Assembly: GCA_942491535.1 (NCBI GenBank)
Contig: CALOBV010000015.1
Coordinates: 1 to 64,000 of the forward strand
Length of the DNA: 64,000 bases
Reading direction: 5' to 3'
Origin: JAUVKT01 sp942491535
GTDB taxonomy: Bacteria > Bacteroidota > Bacteroidia > Bacteroidales > VadinHA17
The position numbers and the translations under genes were made by a program. Shown here piece by piece: positions 44,466 to 52,259 of this stretch; positions within the stretch are counted from its first letter, which is position 1, and every line of letters begins with the position of its first letter. The notes under the pieces are model-generated. The model was not told the origin of the DNA. It saw nothing but the letters and a program-made list of their open reading frames with translations, and made no database searches.

Positions 44466-46406
44466 TTAACTTATGACTATTGCATCAAACTTACATGCCT
44501 GCTCACATGCTCCGCATGATATACACTTTTCTTCGATAATAAAGTGAGGTGATTTCTTACTTCCGATAATCGCATTTGCAGGACACTTTCTTGAACATAT
44601 AGTACACCCGGTACATTTTTCTACATCGATTGTAAAAGTTCTCAATGCGGTACAAACACCTGCTCTGCAGACTCTTTCAAAGATATGCTCTTCATATTCT
44701 TCCCTGAACCATTTAATAGTACTAAGCACAGGGTTAGGTGCAGTCTGACCAAGTCCACATAAGGATGTTTCTTTAATCACTTTTCCAAGTTTTTCAATCT
44801 GTGAAACGCCTTTAAACCTTCTAAGAGCATGATGTTTACTTCCATTAACAGGCTTATGAGTAATATCTTCAAGTATCTCCAGCATTCGTCTTGTTCCTTC
44901 CCGGCATGGAATACATTTACCGCAACTTTCTCTCTGGATAAAGTCCATAAAAAACTTTGCTACATCAACCATGCAGGTATCCTCATCCATCACAACCAAT
45001 CCACCTGATCCCATCATTGCCCCTACGTCAATTAGCGAATCATAATCGATCCTGATATCAAGGTTTTGTTCTGTTATACAACCACCTGAGGGACCGCCTA
45101 TCTGCACAGCTTTGAATTTCTTCCCTCCTCTTATTCCACCTGCAATATCAAATATCACCTCCCGTAGGCTGGTGCCCATAGGTATTTCAACCAGGCCTGT
45201 CAGGGCAACCTTTCCGGAAAGGGCGAATACTTTTGTTCCCTTACTTTTTTCTGTTCCTATTGATCTATACTTCTTCTCCCCCATCTCAATTATTGAAGAG
45301 ATATTTGCAAGGGTCTCTACATTATTAATAATAGTTGGCTTACCAAAAAGACCTTCGGTGGCAGGGAAAGGTGGTCTGGGTCGGGGCATTCCCCTTTTTC
45401 CCTCAATACTATGGATCAACGCCGTCTCTTCTCCGCAGACAAACGCACCCGCACCCATTTTGACCTTTATTTCGAAATCTATGCCTAAACCAAATATATC
45501 CTTTCCCAGTAAGCCATATTCTCTGGCCTGTTCCAGGGCAATATTTAATCTTTTTAGAGCAAGTGGATATTCTGCCCTGATGTACACATAGGATAATGAG
45601 GCACCTATACCATATGCAGATATGGCCATACCTTCAATAAGCCTGTGCGGATCACCTTCAATAACTGCACGGTCCATAAAGGCACCCGGATCTCCTTCAT
45701 CGGCATTACAAACCAGATATTTCTGATCGCTGACCTGCGCCTGAGCAAACTTCCATTTCTTCCCTGTTAAGAAACCTCCACCTCCCCGGCCTCTTAAACC
45801 ACTCTTTTCAATTGTATCACATACCTGAACTGGCGAATAGGACTTTAGTACATCTATGTAACTTTTATATCCTCCTGCTGCAATATATTCTTCAATACTT
45901 ACAGGGTTGCGAACCCCACAATTTTTAAGTACAATCCTTTTCTGTGGCTTAAAAAAAGGATGATCATTTATTCTATTTACGCCATCCCAGGGTTCTGATC
46001 CCATGTCAGAATACTGACCCAGGATATTATGCTCCGGAACACTGCCAGATCCTAACAAAGAAGAAAGAATCCCATCAACTTTTTCAGCATTTACCTTCTC
46101 AAAGCACAACCTTGATCTGCCAGGTAATTGAACATCCATTAAAGGCTCAGATGAGCAAAGACCAATACAACCTGTTTCAATCACTCTGGCATCAATCTTA
46201 TTTACTTCAAGATATGCTTTTACCGATTCGTGTGTTTTGCCAGCACCGGCACCCAATCCACATGTTCCTGCACCAATAAATATTATAGGCTTATCAACTA
46301 CTTCATTCCTCAATACCCTCAGTCTGGTTTCAATTCCGCCATCATTTGATGAACCCTTTGATTTGCCCAGTATATCTTTTAACAGAAAATCCTTTGTGCT
46401 AATCAT
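44466..46406 (-). CDS. hydB: NuoF-like diaphorase subunit HydB of the hydrogenase
   Basis: 646 residues. A thioredoxin-like [2Fe-2S] domain (about 35-120; GTCGLGAGAGKTHES, ETGCIGLCSSEPL) precedes a NuoF core with FMN loop RGRGGGGFLTGKKW (near 205), NADH site GAGAFVCGEETALI (near 315) and [4Fe-4S] ligands SCGKCIPCREGT (near 487). Two extra [4Fe-4S] motifs close the protein (CTGCTICSRKCP; CISCGACEQACK). This layout matches HydB of trimeric bifurcating hydrogenases. It passes electrons between NAD(H) and HydA. 12 bp separate it from hydC, 24 bp from hydA. Confidence 0.94.
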   Translation of the reverse strand: MISTKDFLLKDILGKSKGSSNDGGIETRLRVLRNEVVDKPIIFIGAGTCGLGAGAGKTHESVKAYLEVNKIDARVIETGCIGLCSSEPLMDVQLPGRSRLCFEKVNAEKVDGILSSLLGSGSVPEHNILGQYSDMGSEPWDGVNRINDHPFFKPQKRIVLKNCGVRNPVSIEEYIAAGGYKSYIDVLKSYSPVQVCDTIEKSGLRGRGGGGFLTGKKWKFAQAQVSDQKYLVCNADEGDPGAFMDRAVIEGDPHRLIEGMAISAYGIGASLSYVYIRAEYPLALKRLNIALEQAREYGLLGKDIFGLGIDFEIKVKMGAGAFVCGEETALIHSIEGKRGMPRPRPPFPATEGLFGKPTIINNVETLANISSIIEMGEKKYRSIGTEKSKGTKVFALSGKVALTGLVEIPMGTSLREVIFDIAGGIRGGKKFKAVQIGGPSGGCITEQNLDIRIDYDSLIDVGAMMGSGGLVVMDEDTCMVDVAKFFMDFIQRESCGKCIPCREGTRRMLEILEDITHKPVNGSKHHALRRFKGVSQIEKLGKVIKETSLCGLGQTAPNPVLSTIKWFREEYEEHIFERVCRAGVCTALRTFTIDVEKCTGCTICSRKCPANAIIGSKKSPHFIIEEKCISCGACEQACKFDAIVIS

Positions 46407-46418
46407 TATCCTTACTTT

Positions 46419-46886
46419 CTAATTGTTAACCTGTTCTTTGTATGAATTAATAATTTCCCTTAGAGAGTACTGTGTTACCCCGGCATGGAAGGTCCCATCG
46501 ATATTTATTACCGGCGCAAGGCCGCAGGTGCCCATACATGCAACAACCTCTAAACTGAATAGTCCATCCTTGCTAGTCTCACCTACTTCTATTTTGAGTA
46601 ACTTCTTTATTTCTTCAAGGACAGAGGCCGAACCCAGCACATGGCAGGCTGTGCCACGACATACCTGAATATGGAATTTACCTCTTGGCTGGAATCTGAA
46701 TTGATTATAGAAAGTAGCGACTCCATATACCTGGCTAACAGGCATCTCCAATAACTTTCCAACTGTTGTAAGTGCCTCCTCGGAAAGCCATCCTTCAGCT
46801 TCCTGGATATCCTGTAATAGTGGTATCAGGCTATCTCTATCTGCATCTTTATACCTTCCTAATATTTCTGTTGTTGTGTTACTCAT
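46419..46886 (-). CDS. hydC: NuoE-like [2Fe-2S] subunit HydC
   Basis: 155 residues, a thioredoxin-fold ferredoxin. The four cluster cysteines are in VCRGTACHVLGS (about 75-86) and VVACMGTCGLAPV (about 115-127). The N-terminal helical part (LLQDIQEAEGWLSEEAL; VYGVATFYNQF) is typical of NuoE/HydC. It is the smallest subunit of the NADH-linked hydrogenase and is needed for electron transfer in HydABC complexes. It begins 48 bp after the response regulator. Confidence 0.94.
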   Translation of the reverse strand: MSNTTTEILGRYKDADRDSLIPLLQDIQEAEGWLSEEALTTVGKLLEMPVSQVYGVATFYNQFRFQPRGKFHIQVCRGTACHVLGSASVLEEIKKLLKIEVGETSKDGLFSLEVVACMGTCGLAPVINIDGTFHAGVTQYSLREIINSYKEQVNN

Positions 46887-46934
46887 TGTCTTTAAAATAA
46901 TTCAGTTTGAGATAAGAAAGTGCTCCTCAATATT

Positions 46935-47432
46935 TTAGTTCAGAACCCTTTCTATACTCTTAATGAGAGTTGCTGCGCTAACAGGCTTACGAATAAAACC
47001 ATCAACCGAAAGCCAGTGGATGTTTCCGTCTGTATCTTTATAATCTACTCCTGCCTTCTTTGAATTGTAATCCTGAACAAGTAATATATCCATCTCCTTA
47101 CTTGCCATATTTTCACGGTAGTAACGTGCAAACTTCATTACATCGTCGTTATTAGCTTCAAATATTTCAATTGAAGTCTGCATCATAACAGGCATATTTT
47201 TAAATTCATCTCCCTTAGTTAGTGTTTCAGCAAGTTCAAATCCTTCAAATTGAGTTGTCATCATTACATCCAGTATGGCGAGATCAGGTTTTATACTACG
47301 AGCCTTCTCAAGTCCCTCTTCCTTGTTAAGAGCTGTTATTACTTCGTAACCTTCGTTCTCCAGTATAGTTTCGACTACAGATATTACATCAATATCATCG
47401 TCAACCAGTAAAATTTTCTTTTTTGTGTTCAT
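46935..47432 (-). CDS. Response regulator leading the hydrogenase operon
   Basis: 165 residues from ATG 47432, chosen over an in-frame ATG at 47471 because AAGGAAAAG lies just upstream and MNTKKKILLVDDD is the normal receiver start. Phosphoacceptor Asp55 (LAILDVMMT). The alpha4-beta5 region holds an insertion of roughly 30 residues (YYRENMASKEMDILLVQDYN to TDGNIHWLSVDGFIRKPV). There is no DNA-binding domain. Such receivers accompany hydrogenase and redox operons and could serve the hydrogenase-like kinase encoded downstream. Confidence 0.87.
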   Translation of the reverse strand: MNTKKKILLVDDDIDVISVVETILENEGYEVITALNKEEGLEKARSIKPDLAILDVMMTTQFEGFELAETLTKGDEFKNMPVMMQTSIEIFEANNDDVMKFARYYRENMASKEMDILLVQDYNSKKAGVDYKDTDGNIHWLSVDGFIRKPVSAATLIKSIERVLN

Positions 47433-47524
47433 GACTTTTCCTTTTAGTGTGGTAATGGTTATAGCTTTCATTACAAAAATCCATAAAAGAGAAATGGTAT
47501 TCTAGAGCTAAATCCGCAATCATC

Positions 47525-47546
47525 AGCAGGGTGAAAACACCCTGCT
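47525..47546. promoter_or_regulatory. Perfect hairpin in the hydrogenase operon leader
   Basis: AGCAGGGTG, an AAAA loop and CACCCTGCT: a 9-bp perfect stem about 93 nt before the regulator's start codon. No T run follows on the minus strand, so it is more likely a leader RNA structure or protein site than a terminator of the operon. Confidence 0.55.
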
Positions 47547-47566
47547 AATAATTCTTATATTATTAA

Positions 47567-47583
47567 TTATAAGTCACTTATAA
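47567..47583. promoter_or_regulatory. Palindrome TTATAAGT-C-ACTTATAA
   Basis: A perfect 8+1+8 palindrome about 135 nt upstream of the hydrogenase operon start codon, between the hairpin and the first CTGTTA-type site. Function unknown; a dimeric regulator site is plausible. Confidence 0.4.
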
Positions 47584-47589
47584 GCAGCA

Positions 47590-47607
47590 CTGTTATTTAT
47601 TTAACAG
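47590..47607. promoter_or_regulatory. Crp/Fnr-like operator candidate 1 (CTGTTA-N6-TAACAG)
   Basis: CTGTTA ATTTAT-type layout: half-sites CTGTTA and TAACAG separated by six bases, about 158 bp upstream of the operon's start codon. The spacing and dyad are those of Crp/Fnr-family dimers, which control anaerobic genes. The exact regulator is an inference. Confidence 0.5.
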
Positions 47608-47721
47608 ATAAAGTATTTTCAGTCATACTCTTTTATACCATTAATATCCAGGTATTTATAAAAATAATAATGATCAAATAAAATTTGCACTTTTTTCAGA
47701 TCAGGTATTTTACGTAATTGT

Positions 47722-47739
47722 CTGTTAATTAATTAACAG
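47722..47739. promoter_or_regulatory. Crp/Fnr-like operator candidate 2 (perfect 18-bp palindrome)
   Basis: CTGTTAATTAATTAACAG is a perfect palindrome with the same half-sites and spacing as 47590-47607, 132 bp away. It could serve the hydrogenase operon on the left or the outer-membrane-like gene starting at 47963 on the right. Confidence 0.55.
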
Positions 47740-47759
47740 GTGTTTTACGATATATTGAG

Positions 47760-47794
47760 GCGTAAGGCAGAAGGCATAGGGCGTATGGGTATAG
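47760..47794. repeat. Heptamer tandem array
   Basis: Units GCGTAAG, GCAGAAG, GCATAGG, GCGTATG, GGTATAG (period 7), in the 530-bp gap between the hydrogenase regulator (start 47432) and the gene at 47963. Apart from the inverted repeats listed separately, nothing else is seen in this gap. Confidence 0.75.
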
Positions 47795-47962
47795 GTTAAT
47801 TGTTAATTATGAATTATACTCATGACAATTCGCTGCCAGTAATTGATATTTATGTAGAGTACGAAACTGTTTTAAAAGATTTTAGTAAATTGCATATTGC
47901 AGTAGAGTCAGGGGCTCGCAGGTAAAAACCAAACTAACCATTTGTCTGTCATTATTAAACAA

Positions 47963-48538
47963 ATGTTACCATCAGGCTATTCCAGGCAGAGTAAACTATT
48001 ATTAATCAATAGTTTGCTGGTTGTTATGCTATTCTCGTCTGACATTCAGAACCTTAAGAGCCAGGATATCCCAAATAAGCCTCCTCCAATAAAAAGAATA
48101 AGTGCAGGGATAGGGATGGGTCTTGATTATGGTGGCTTCGGGACCAGGCTTACGTTTATGGGCACAGACAGACTTTGTTACTTCGCAGCAATTGGATATA
48201 ACATGTTGGGGCCCGGAATAAACGGAGGCCTGGATATAAGGTTAAGACCACAATCGAGGCTTTGTCCGTATACAAGCCTGATGTATGGGTATAACGCTGT
48301 AATAGTAATAAAAGGGGCGTACGAATTTGAAAAGACCTACTATGGACTAACCTGGAAAACAGGAATTGAATACTGGTCGAAAAGATCGCCAGGTTTTCTT
48401 AATATCGGACTACTTATCCCATTTAGAACTGCTGAATTTCATGATAAGTACAGAACCCTGGTTAATTCACCGAACATTGAAATGGATTCCGTAATCCCCC
48501 CGATTGGTGTAAGTTTAGGCTACCATATCGTATTTTAA
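47963..48538 (+). CDS. Probable exported barrel-like protein
   Basis: 191 residues from ATG 47963 (an in-frame TTG at 47942 would add seven). An N-terminal hydrophobic stretch (LLLINSLLVVMLFSSDI) looks like a signal peptide. The mature part has short alternating strands with Gly/Tyr turns (ISAGIGMGLDYGGFGTRLTF; CYFAAIGYNMLGPGINGG; IGVSLGYHIVF at the end), as in small outer-membrane barrels. No family recognised. The CTGTTA palindrome lies about 220 bp upstream. Confidence 0.62.
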   Translation: MLPSGYSRQSKLLLINSLLVVMLFSSDIQNLKSQDIPNKPPPIKRISAGIGMGLDYGGFGTRLTFMGTDRLCYFAAIGYNMLGPGINGGLDIRLRPQSRLCPYTSLMYGYNAVIVIKGAYEFEKTYYGLTWKTGIEYWSKRSPGFLNIGLLIPFRTAEFHDKYRTLVNSPNIEMDSVIPPIGVSLGYHIVF

Positions 48539-48608
48539 TTCAGGTCAAAGATGCATTTAAAGTTATAAGATCTGAATCTTAATGCCGGAATCTACAGCTT
48601 CTTTATTA

Positions 48609-49241
48609 TCAGGGTCTAACAAGTCCGTTCTTTATAGCAAACAATACCAGGTTAGGTGCATTCTTTGCTCCGGTCTTATCAAAGAGCCTGGCTCGATGGC
48701 CATCGATTGTGCGCTGGCTAAGTCCCAGTTTTTTCGATATCTCAACATTTGAGAAACCCTTACATATGTACTCCAGAATTTCTTTCTCCCTGTCAGTGAG
48801 AACGATCTTTACTCTTGGGGACGAGCTTGTTTTACCTACACTTATAGCAAATTCTTCTGCAAAGTAATTCTCTCCCCTGAAAACAGCTGTAATTGCCTCC
48901 TCAAGTTGATCCTGGGTGGTTTTTTTTAAAAGGAAGCCCCTGGCGCCTGCTTCTATCATTTCATTGAAATAGCCAATCTCTTCGTGCATGGTAAGTGCTA
49001 TTACACTTATATCAGGATATTTTTCACTTACCCGCCTGGTCGCCACGATACCATCCATACCTGGCATCTTAATATCCATTAGTATCACATCTGCTGCTCT
49101 CGTCTTAAGATAATCAAGTAACTCATAACCATTAGATGTTTCAGCAACAACCTTAACCATAGAGATTTCATTAAGAATTGTTGCCAGTCCCTTCCTGAAG
49201 ATAATATGATCGTCTGCTATTGCAACTCTAATAATTTTCAC
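48609..49241 (-). CDS. NarL/LuxR-type response regulator
   Basis: 210 residues. I start it at GTG 49241, which has GGAGGAG a few bases upstream and sits directly after the kinase stop; this gives MKIIRVAIADDH, the normal receiver start. Phosphoacceptor Asp56 (VILMDIKMPG). The C-terminal HTH (about 145-205; LTDREKEILEYICKGFSNVE, SKKLGLSQRTIDGHRARLF) binds DNA. It forms a two-component pair with the sensor kinase just upstream. Confidence 0.92.
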   Translation of the reverse strand: MKIIRVAIADDHIIFRKGLATILNEISMVKVVAETSNGYELLDYLKTRAADVILMDIKMPGMDGIVATRRVSEKYPDISVIALTMHEEIGYFNEMIEAGARGFLLKKTTQDQLEEAITAVFRGENYFAEEFAISVGKTSSSPRVKIVLTDREKEILEYICKGFSNVEISKKLGLSQRTIDGHRARLFDKTGAKNAPNLVLFAIKNGLVRP

Positions 49242-49242
49242 T

Positions 49243-50322
49243 TTACTCCTCCTTTTTTTCAATTTTAACTGTGATAACGACAATAAGCCCCTCCCCTGTC
49301 TCACTATGGAAATCGCACACCCCCTTTATAGTTCTAACCTTGTTTACAATATTATTTAAACCGAGTCCTAAGCTGAGCTCCATCTGCTTTTTATAATCAA
49401 AACCAATACCGTCATCCCTGTAATACAGAACAATCTGATTAATGGTGCTTTTAAGCTCAATTGTAATATTATTTGCAGAAGCATGCTTAATTGTGTTATT
49501 GATCAATTCCTTGGTTGACTGGTACAATACTGTTTCTACAAGGCTCCTGGTATTTATATTATATTTATCAGTTTTTACGCTAATTCTTATTACACCTGTT
49601 TCGTTGATAAATTTGCAAAATTCATGTATTGCTGGAGCAAGACCAAAATCATGAAGTACATTAGGGGTTATCCGCGCAGAAATAGCCTTTGCTGTTTTAA
49701 TAGCTATATCAGATAACTCATCAATATTCTCTAGCACCTCATCCCTGTTGGTATTATTGAATTCATCCTTCTTTAAAATATCAGTATATAGCTTAAGTGT
49801 CGACAGCACAGGCCCCAGTTCATCATGCAGGTCGGCAGCAAATCTCTTTCTCTCTCTCTCTTCAGTCTCTATAATGATACTTAGCATTTTCTCTTCCATC
49901 GCCTTTCTCACGGCAATATTCCGGGACACACTAATAATGACTTTCTGATTATCATAGGTTATAATCCTGCTTTGCATCTCCACCGGAACAAGTTTCCCAT
50001 CTTTTGTAAGATGCTCAGATTCGTGGATTAGATTCCCTTTTTCAATAAGTAGCTTAATATTAGGTTGAACCATCTGCCTGTACCTTGGAGTCTTGATATC
50101 TGCAAACCTCATTCTCAGTAATTCACTCCTGGTGTATCCCAGGCTTTCGCAGGCTCTCTTATTTACCTCAATAAAATTGCCGTCCATATCTGAAAGGAAT
50201 ATTTCATCCCCGCTATGATCAAACAAGAACTTAAATTTCTTCTCTGAAGATTGTAAAGCTTCCTCTGTTGAAGCGAGTTTCTTCAAAAGACTTCCGTCCA
50301 TACTATTATCGTTATATTCCAC
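49243..50322 (-). CDS. PAS sensor histidine kinase (NarX/DegS type)
   Basis: 359 residues, soluble. A PAS domain (about 25-140; KFLFDHSGDEIFLSDMDGNF) is followed by a HisKA_3 dimerisation segment with His166 in FAADLHDELGPVL and an HATPase domain (TKELINNTIKHA; YRDDGIGFD; GLGLNNI). This kinase class pairs with NarL-type regulators, as here. The PAS ligand is unknown. Its stop is one base before the regulator's GTG start, implying translational coupling. Confidence 0.92.
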   Translation of the reverse strand: MEYNDNSMDGSLLKKLASTEEALQSSEKKFKFLFDHSGDEIFLSDMDGNFIEVNKRACESLGYTRSELLRMRFADIKTPRYRQMVQPNIKLLIEKGNLIHESEHLTKDGKLVPVEMQSRIITYDNQKVIISVSRNIAVRKAMEEKMLSIIIETEERERKRFAADLHDELGPVLSTLKLYTDILKKDEFNNTNRDEVLENIDELSDIAIKTAKAISARITPNVLHDFGLAPAIHEFCKFINETGVIRISVKTDKYNINTRSLVETVLYQSTKELINNTIKHASANNITIELKSTINQIVLYYRDDGIGFDYKKQMELSLGLGLNNIVNKVRTIKGVCDFHSETGEGLIVVITVKIEKKEE

Positions 50323-50490
50323 GGGTTTTATTTCTTTCCGGATTTAAGGCATTTAAGCGAAGGTAAGTTGGCTTATAGTGTTACATACCACAACGGGAGT
50401 CACCTCTGTAAAATTGATTACATACCTTCCGGATACGGGTATATCAGTACCAAACGAACCCCTGGGTAGCGGGGTAATTACGTTAACGAA

Positions 50491-51468
50491 TTATTTTTTC
50501 TTTCCACCACCCGGTTTGGAAATTGAATCCCTCATACCGGTATCGGCTTCAATGTTTTTCATCCTGTAATAATCCATTATTCCCAGGTTACCACTTCTGA
50601 AAGCATCGGCCATGGCCATAGGTATTTGAACCTCAGCCTCAATAACCTTCGCACGAGCTTCCTGTGCTTTAGCAACCATCTCCTGTTCTTCAGCAACAGC
50701 CATCGCCCTTCTTTCTTCTGCCTTTGCCTGGGCAATATTTTTATCGGCATTTGCCTGGTCCATCTGCAGCACCGCACCAATATTTTTACCTATATCTATA
50801 TCCGCAATATCAATAGAAAGTATCTCAAAGGCTGTACCGGCATCGAGTCCTTTCTCAAGCACAACCTTGGATATAAAATCGGGATTTTCAAGCACTCTTT
50901 TATGACTGTCAGCTGAGCCTATTGAAGATACAATACCTTCACCTACTCTTGCAAGAACAGTTTCCTCTCCGGCTCCACCAACCAGTTGCTTAATGTTTGC
51001 CCTGACAGTTACACGGGCTTTGGATATAAGCTGAATACCATCTTTAGCCACTGCTGTAACAGGCGGGGTGTCTATAACTTTAGGGTTTACAGACATTTGC
51101 ACAGCTTCAAAAACATCTCTACCTGCCAGGTCGATTGCCGTTGCCATTTTAAATGTGAGTTCTATATTTGCTTTAGATGCAGAAACCAGGGCATGAACTA
51201 CATGGGCAACCTTACCTCCTGCAAGGTAGTGAGCTTCAAGGTCATCCCGGTTTAACTTAATTCCCGCTTTATCTCCCTCAATCATTGCACCCACGATAAC
51301 AGATGGAGGCACCTTACGCCATCTCATAAATATAAGCTGGAGCAGAGATATTCTGACTCCTGATACCAGTGCCTGGAACCAGAGTCCTATCGGTATTAAA
51401 TACAGCAATATCCAGAGGAGTACTATTACTCCTATTATTATTACAATATAAGTTCCTAACATTCCCAT
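50491..51468 (-). CDS. floA: Flotillin-like protein FloA
   Basis: 325 residues. One N-terminal hydrophobic hairpin (about 5-50), then an SPFH domain (PPSVIVGAMIEGDKAGIKLN; VQMSVNPKVIDTPPVTAVAK; ARVGEGIVSSIGSA) and an Ala/Glu/Lys-rich coiled coil (about 230-285), ending in a GGGKKK tail. FloA organises membrane microdomains. It overlaps the NfeD-like gene by one base, the usual floA-nfeD arrangement. Confidence 0.95.
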   Translation of the reverse strand: MGMLGTYIVIIIGVIVLLWILLYLIPIGLWFQALVSGVRISLLQLIFMRWRKVPPSVIVGAMIEGDKAGIKLNRDDLEAHYLAGGKVAHVVHALVSASKANIELTFKMATAIDLAGRDVFEAVQMSVNPKVIDTPPVTAVAKDGIQLISKARVTVRANIKQLVGGAGEETVLARVGEGIVSSIGSADSHKRVLENPDFISKVVLEKGLDAGTAFEILSIDIADIDIGKNIGAVLQMDQANADKNIAQAKAEERRAMAVAEEQEMVAKAQEARAKVIEAEVQIPMAMADAFRSGNLGIMDYYRMKNIEADTGMRDSISKPGGGKKK

Positions 51469-51947
51469 TATGCTTGATTTATTGATTTAACAATTAACTT
51501 ATTCATTTCAACTTTTATTACCTCAATCTCAGTCGCCTGGTCAATTAGCCGATCAAGCGACTTAGCTTCATAATATTCTCCGTTAACCTTAACTTTCCCC
51601 ATAGGGTTTAGCCTGGTTATGGTAATACCCCTGTCGCCTTCATTAACCAATCCCAGGCTTTTATGAACATTGTCTACTGTTGAGTCTATTGCCTTATTCA
51701 GCATTAGTTTTTTCCATGTCCCGGCCTTCAACATAACTATCACGGTAATTACCATTATTACCAGAGTTGAGACTAAAATAATCAAACCTGTACGGGGACC
51801 ATGATAATAGAACCCAAGTACAATAGCTGTGATAATACTTATAGCTCCCCCAATACCAGCAACTGTTATCCCAGGCACAACCAGGAACTCCAGCAGGAAA
51901 AGAAGAAGACCGAGTAATATCAGGAAGATTATTATACCGATAGACAT
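51468..51947 (-). CDS. NfeD-family membrane protein
   Basis: 159 residues. Hydrophobic helices fill residues about 3-75 (IIIFLILLGLLLFLLEFLVV; GLIILVSTLVIMVITVIVML) and a C-terminal OB-fold follows (GDRGITITRLNPMGKVKVNG, then EVIKVEMNKLIVK). NfeD proteins partner with SPFH proteins such as FloA, encoded immediately downstream. The short form here lacks the ClpP-like protease domain of long NfeD proteins. ClpS ends 2 bp upstream. Confidence 0.9.
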   Translation of the reverse strand: MSIGIIIFLILLGLLLFLLEFLVVPGITVAGIGGAISIITAIVLGFYYHGPRTGLIILVSTLVIMVITVIVMLKAGTWKKLMLNKAIDSTVDNVHKSLGLVNEGDRGITITRLNPMGKVKVNGEYYEAKSLDRLIDQATEIEVIKVEMNKLIVKSINQA

Positions 51948-51949
51948 AT

Positions 51950-52219
51950 TTATGACTTTATTTCTGAACTCAGGCCCCGGCTGCTTAAGCTTTTAGACAT
52001 CTCGTTCAAAATATTAAGGTTGCCTGATTTTACGTCACAGCTTCCCTTAAAATGAGTTATTACAGCACACTGTTCGGCCTGAACGGGATCATGACCGCAT
52101 ATCTCTACCAATGATTCAATTACATGTTCAAAAGTATTGTGATCATCATTGAAAAGGACAAGCACAAAACTATCATCCTGGCCCTTGGTTTTATGATCGG
52201 ACAGTGGTTTCTCTCTCAT
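51950..52219 (-). CDS. clpS: ClpS adaptor protein
   Basis: 89 residues, typical length. The core reads FVLVLFNDDHNTFEHVIESL with later AEQCAVITHFKGSCDVKSG, matching ClpS, which delivers N-degron substrates to ClpAP or ClpCP. The first in the clpS-nfeD-floA run; the grouping may be positional only. Confidence 0.92.
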   Translation of the reverse strand: MREKPLSDHKTKGQDDSFVLVLFNDDHNTFEHVIESLVEICGHDPVQAEQCAVITHFKGSCDVKSGNLNILNEMSKSLSSRGLSSEIKS

Positions 52220-52259
52220 GCTGTCTGTTAATTTTCTCTATACTGCTCTTGTTTACTCA

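Noticed and set aside
42711..46886. Assigning the NuoE/NuoF-like genes to respiratory complex I
   Set aside because: The extra ferredoxin motifs of the NuoF-like protein and the adjacent H-cluster protein fit HydABC; no other nuo genes are present.
50378..50569. 63-codon plus-strand frame opposite the floA end
   Set aside because: It overlaps the well-supported end of floA on the other strand and has no recognisable start signal.
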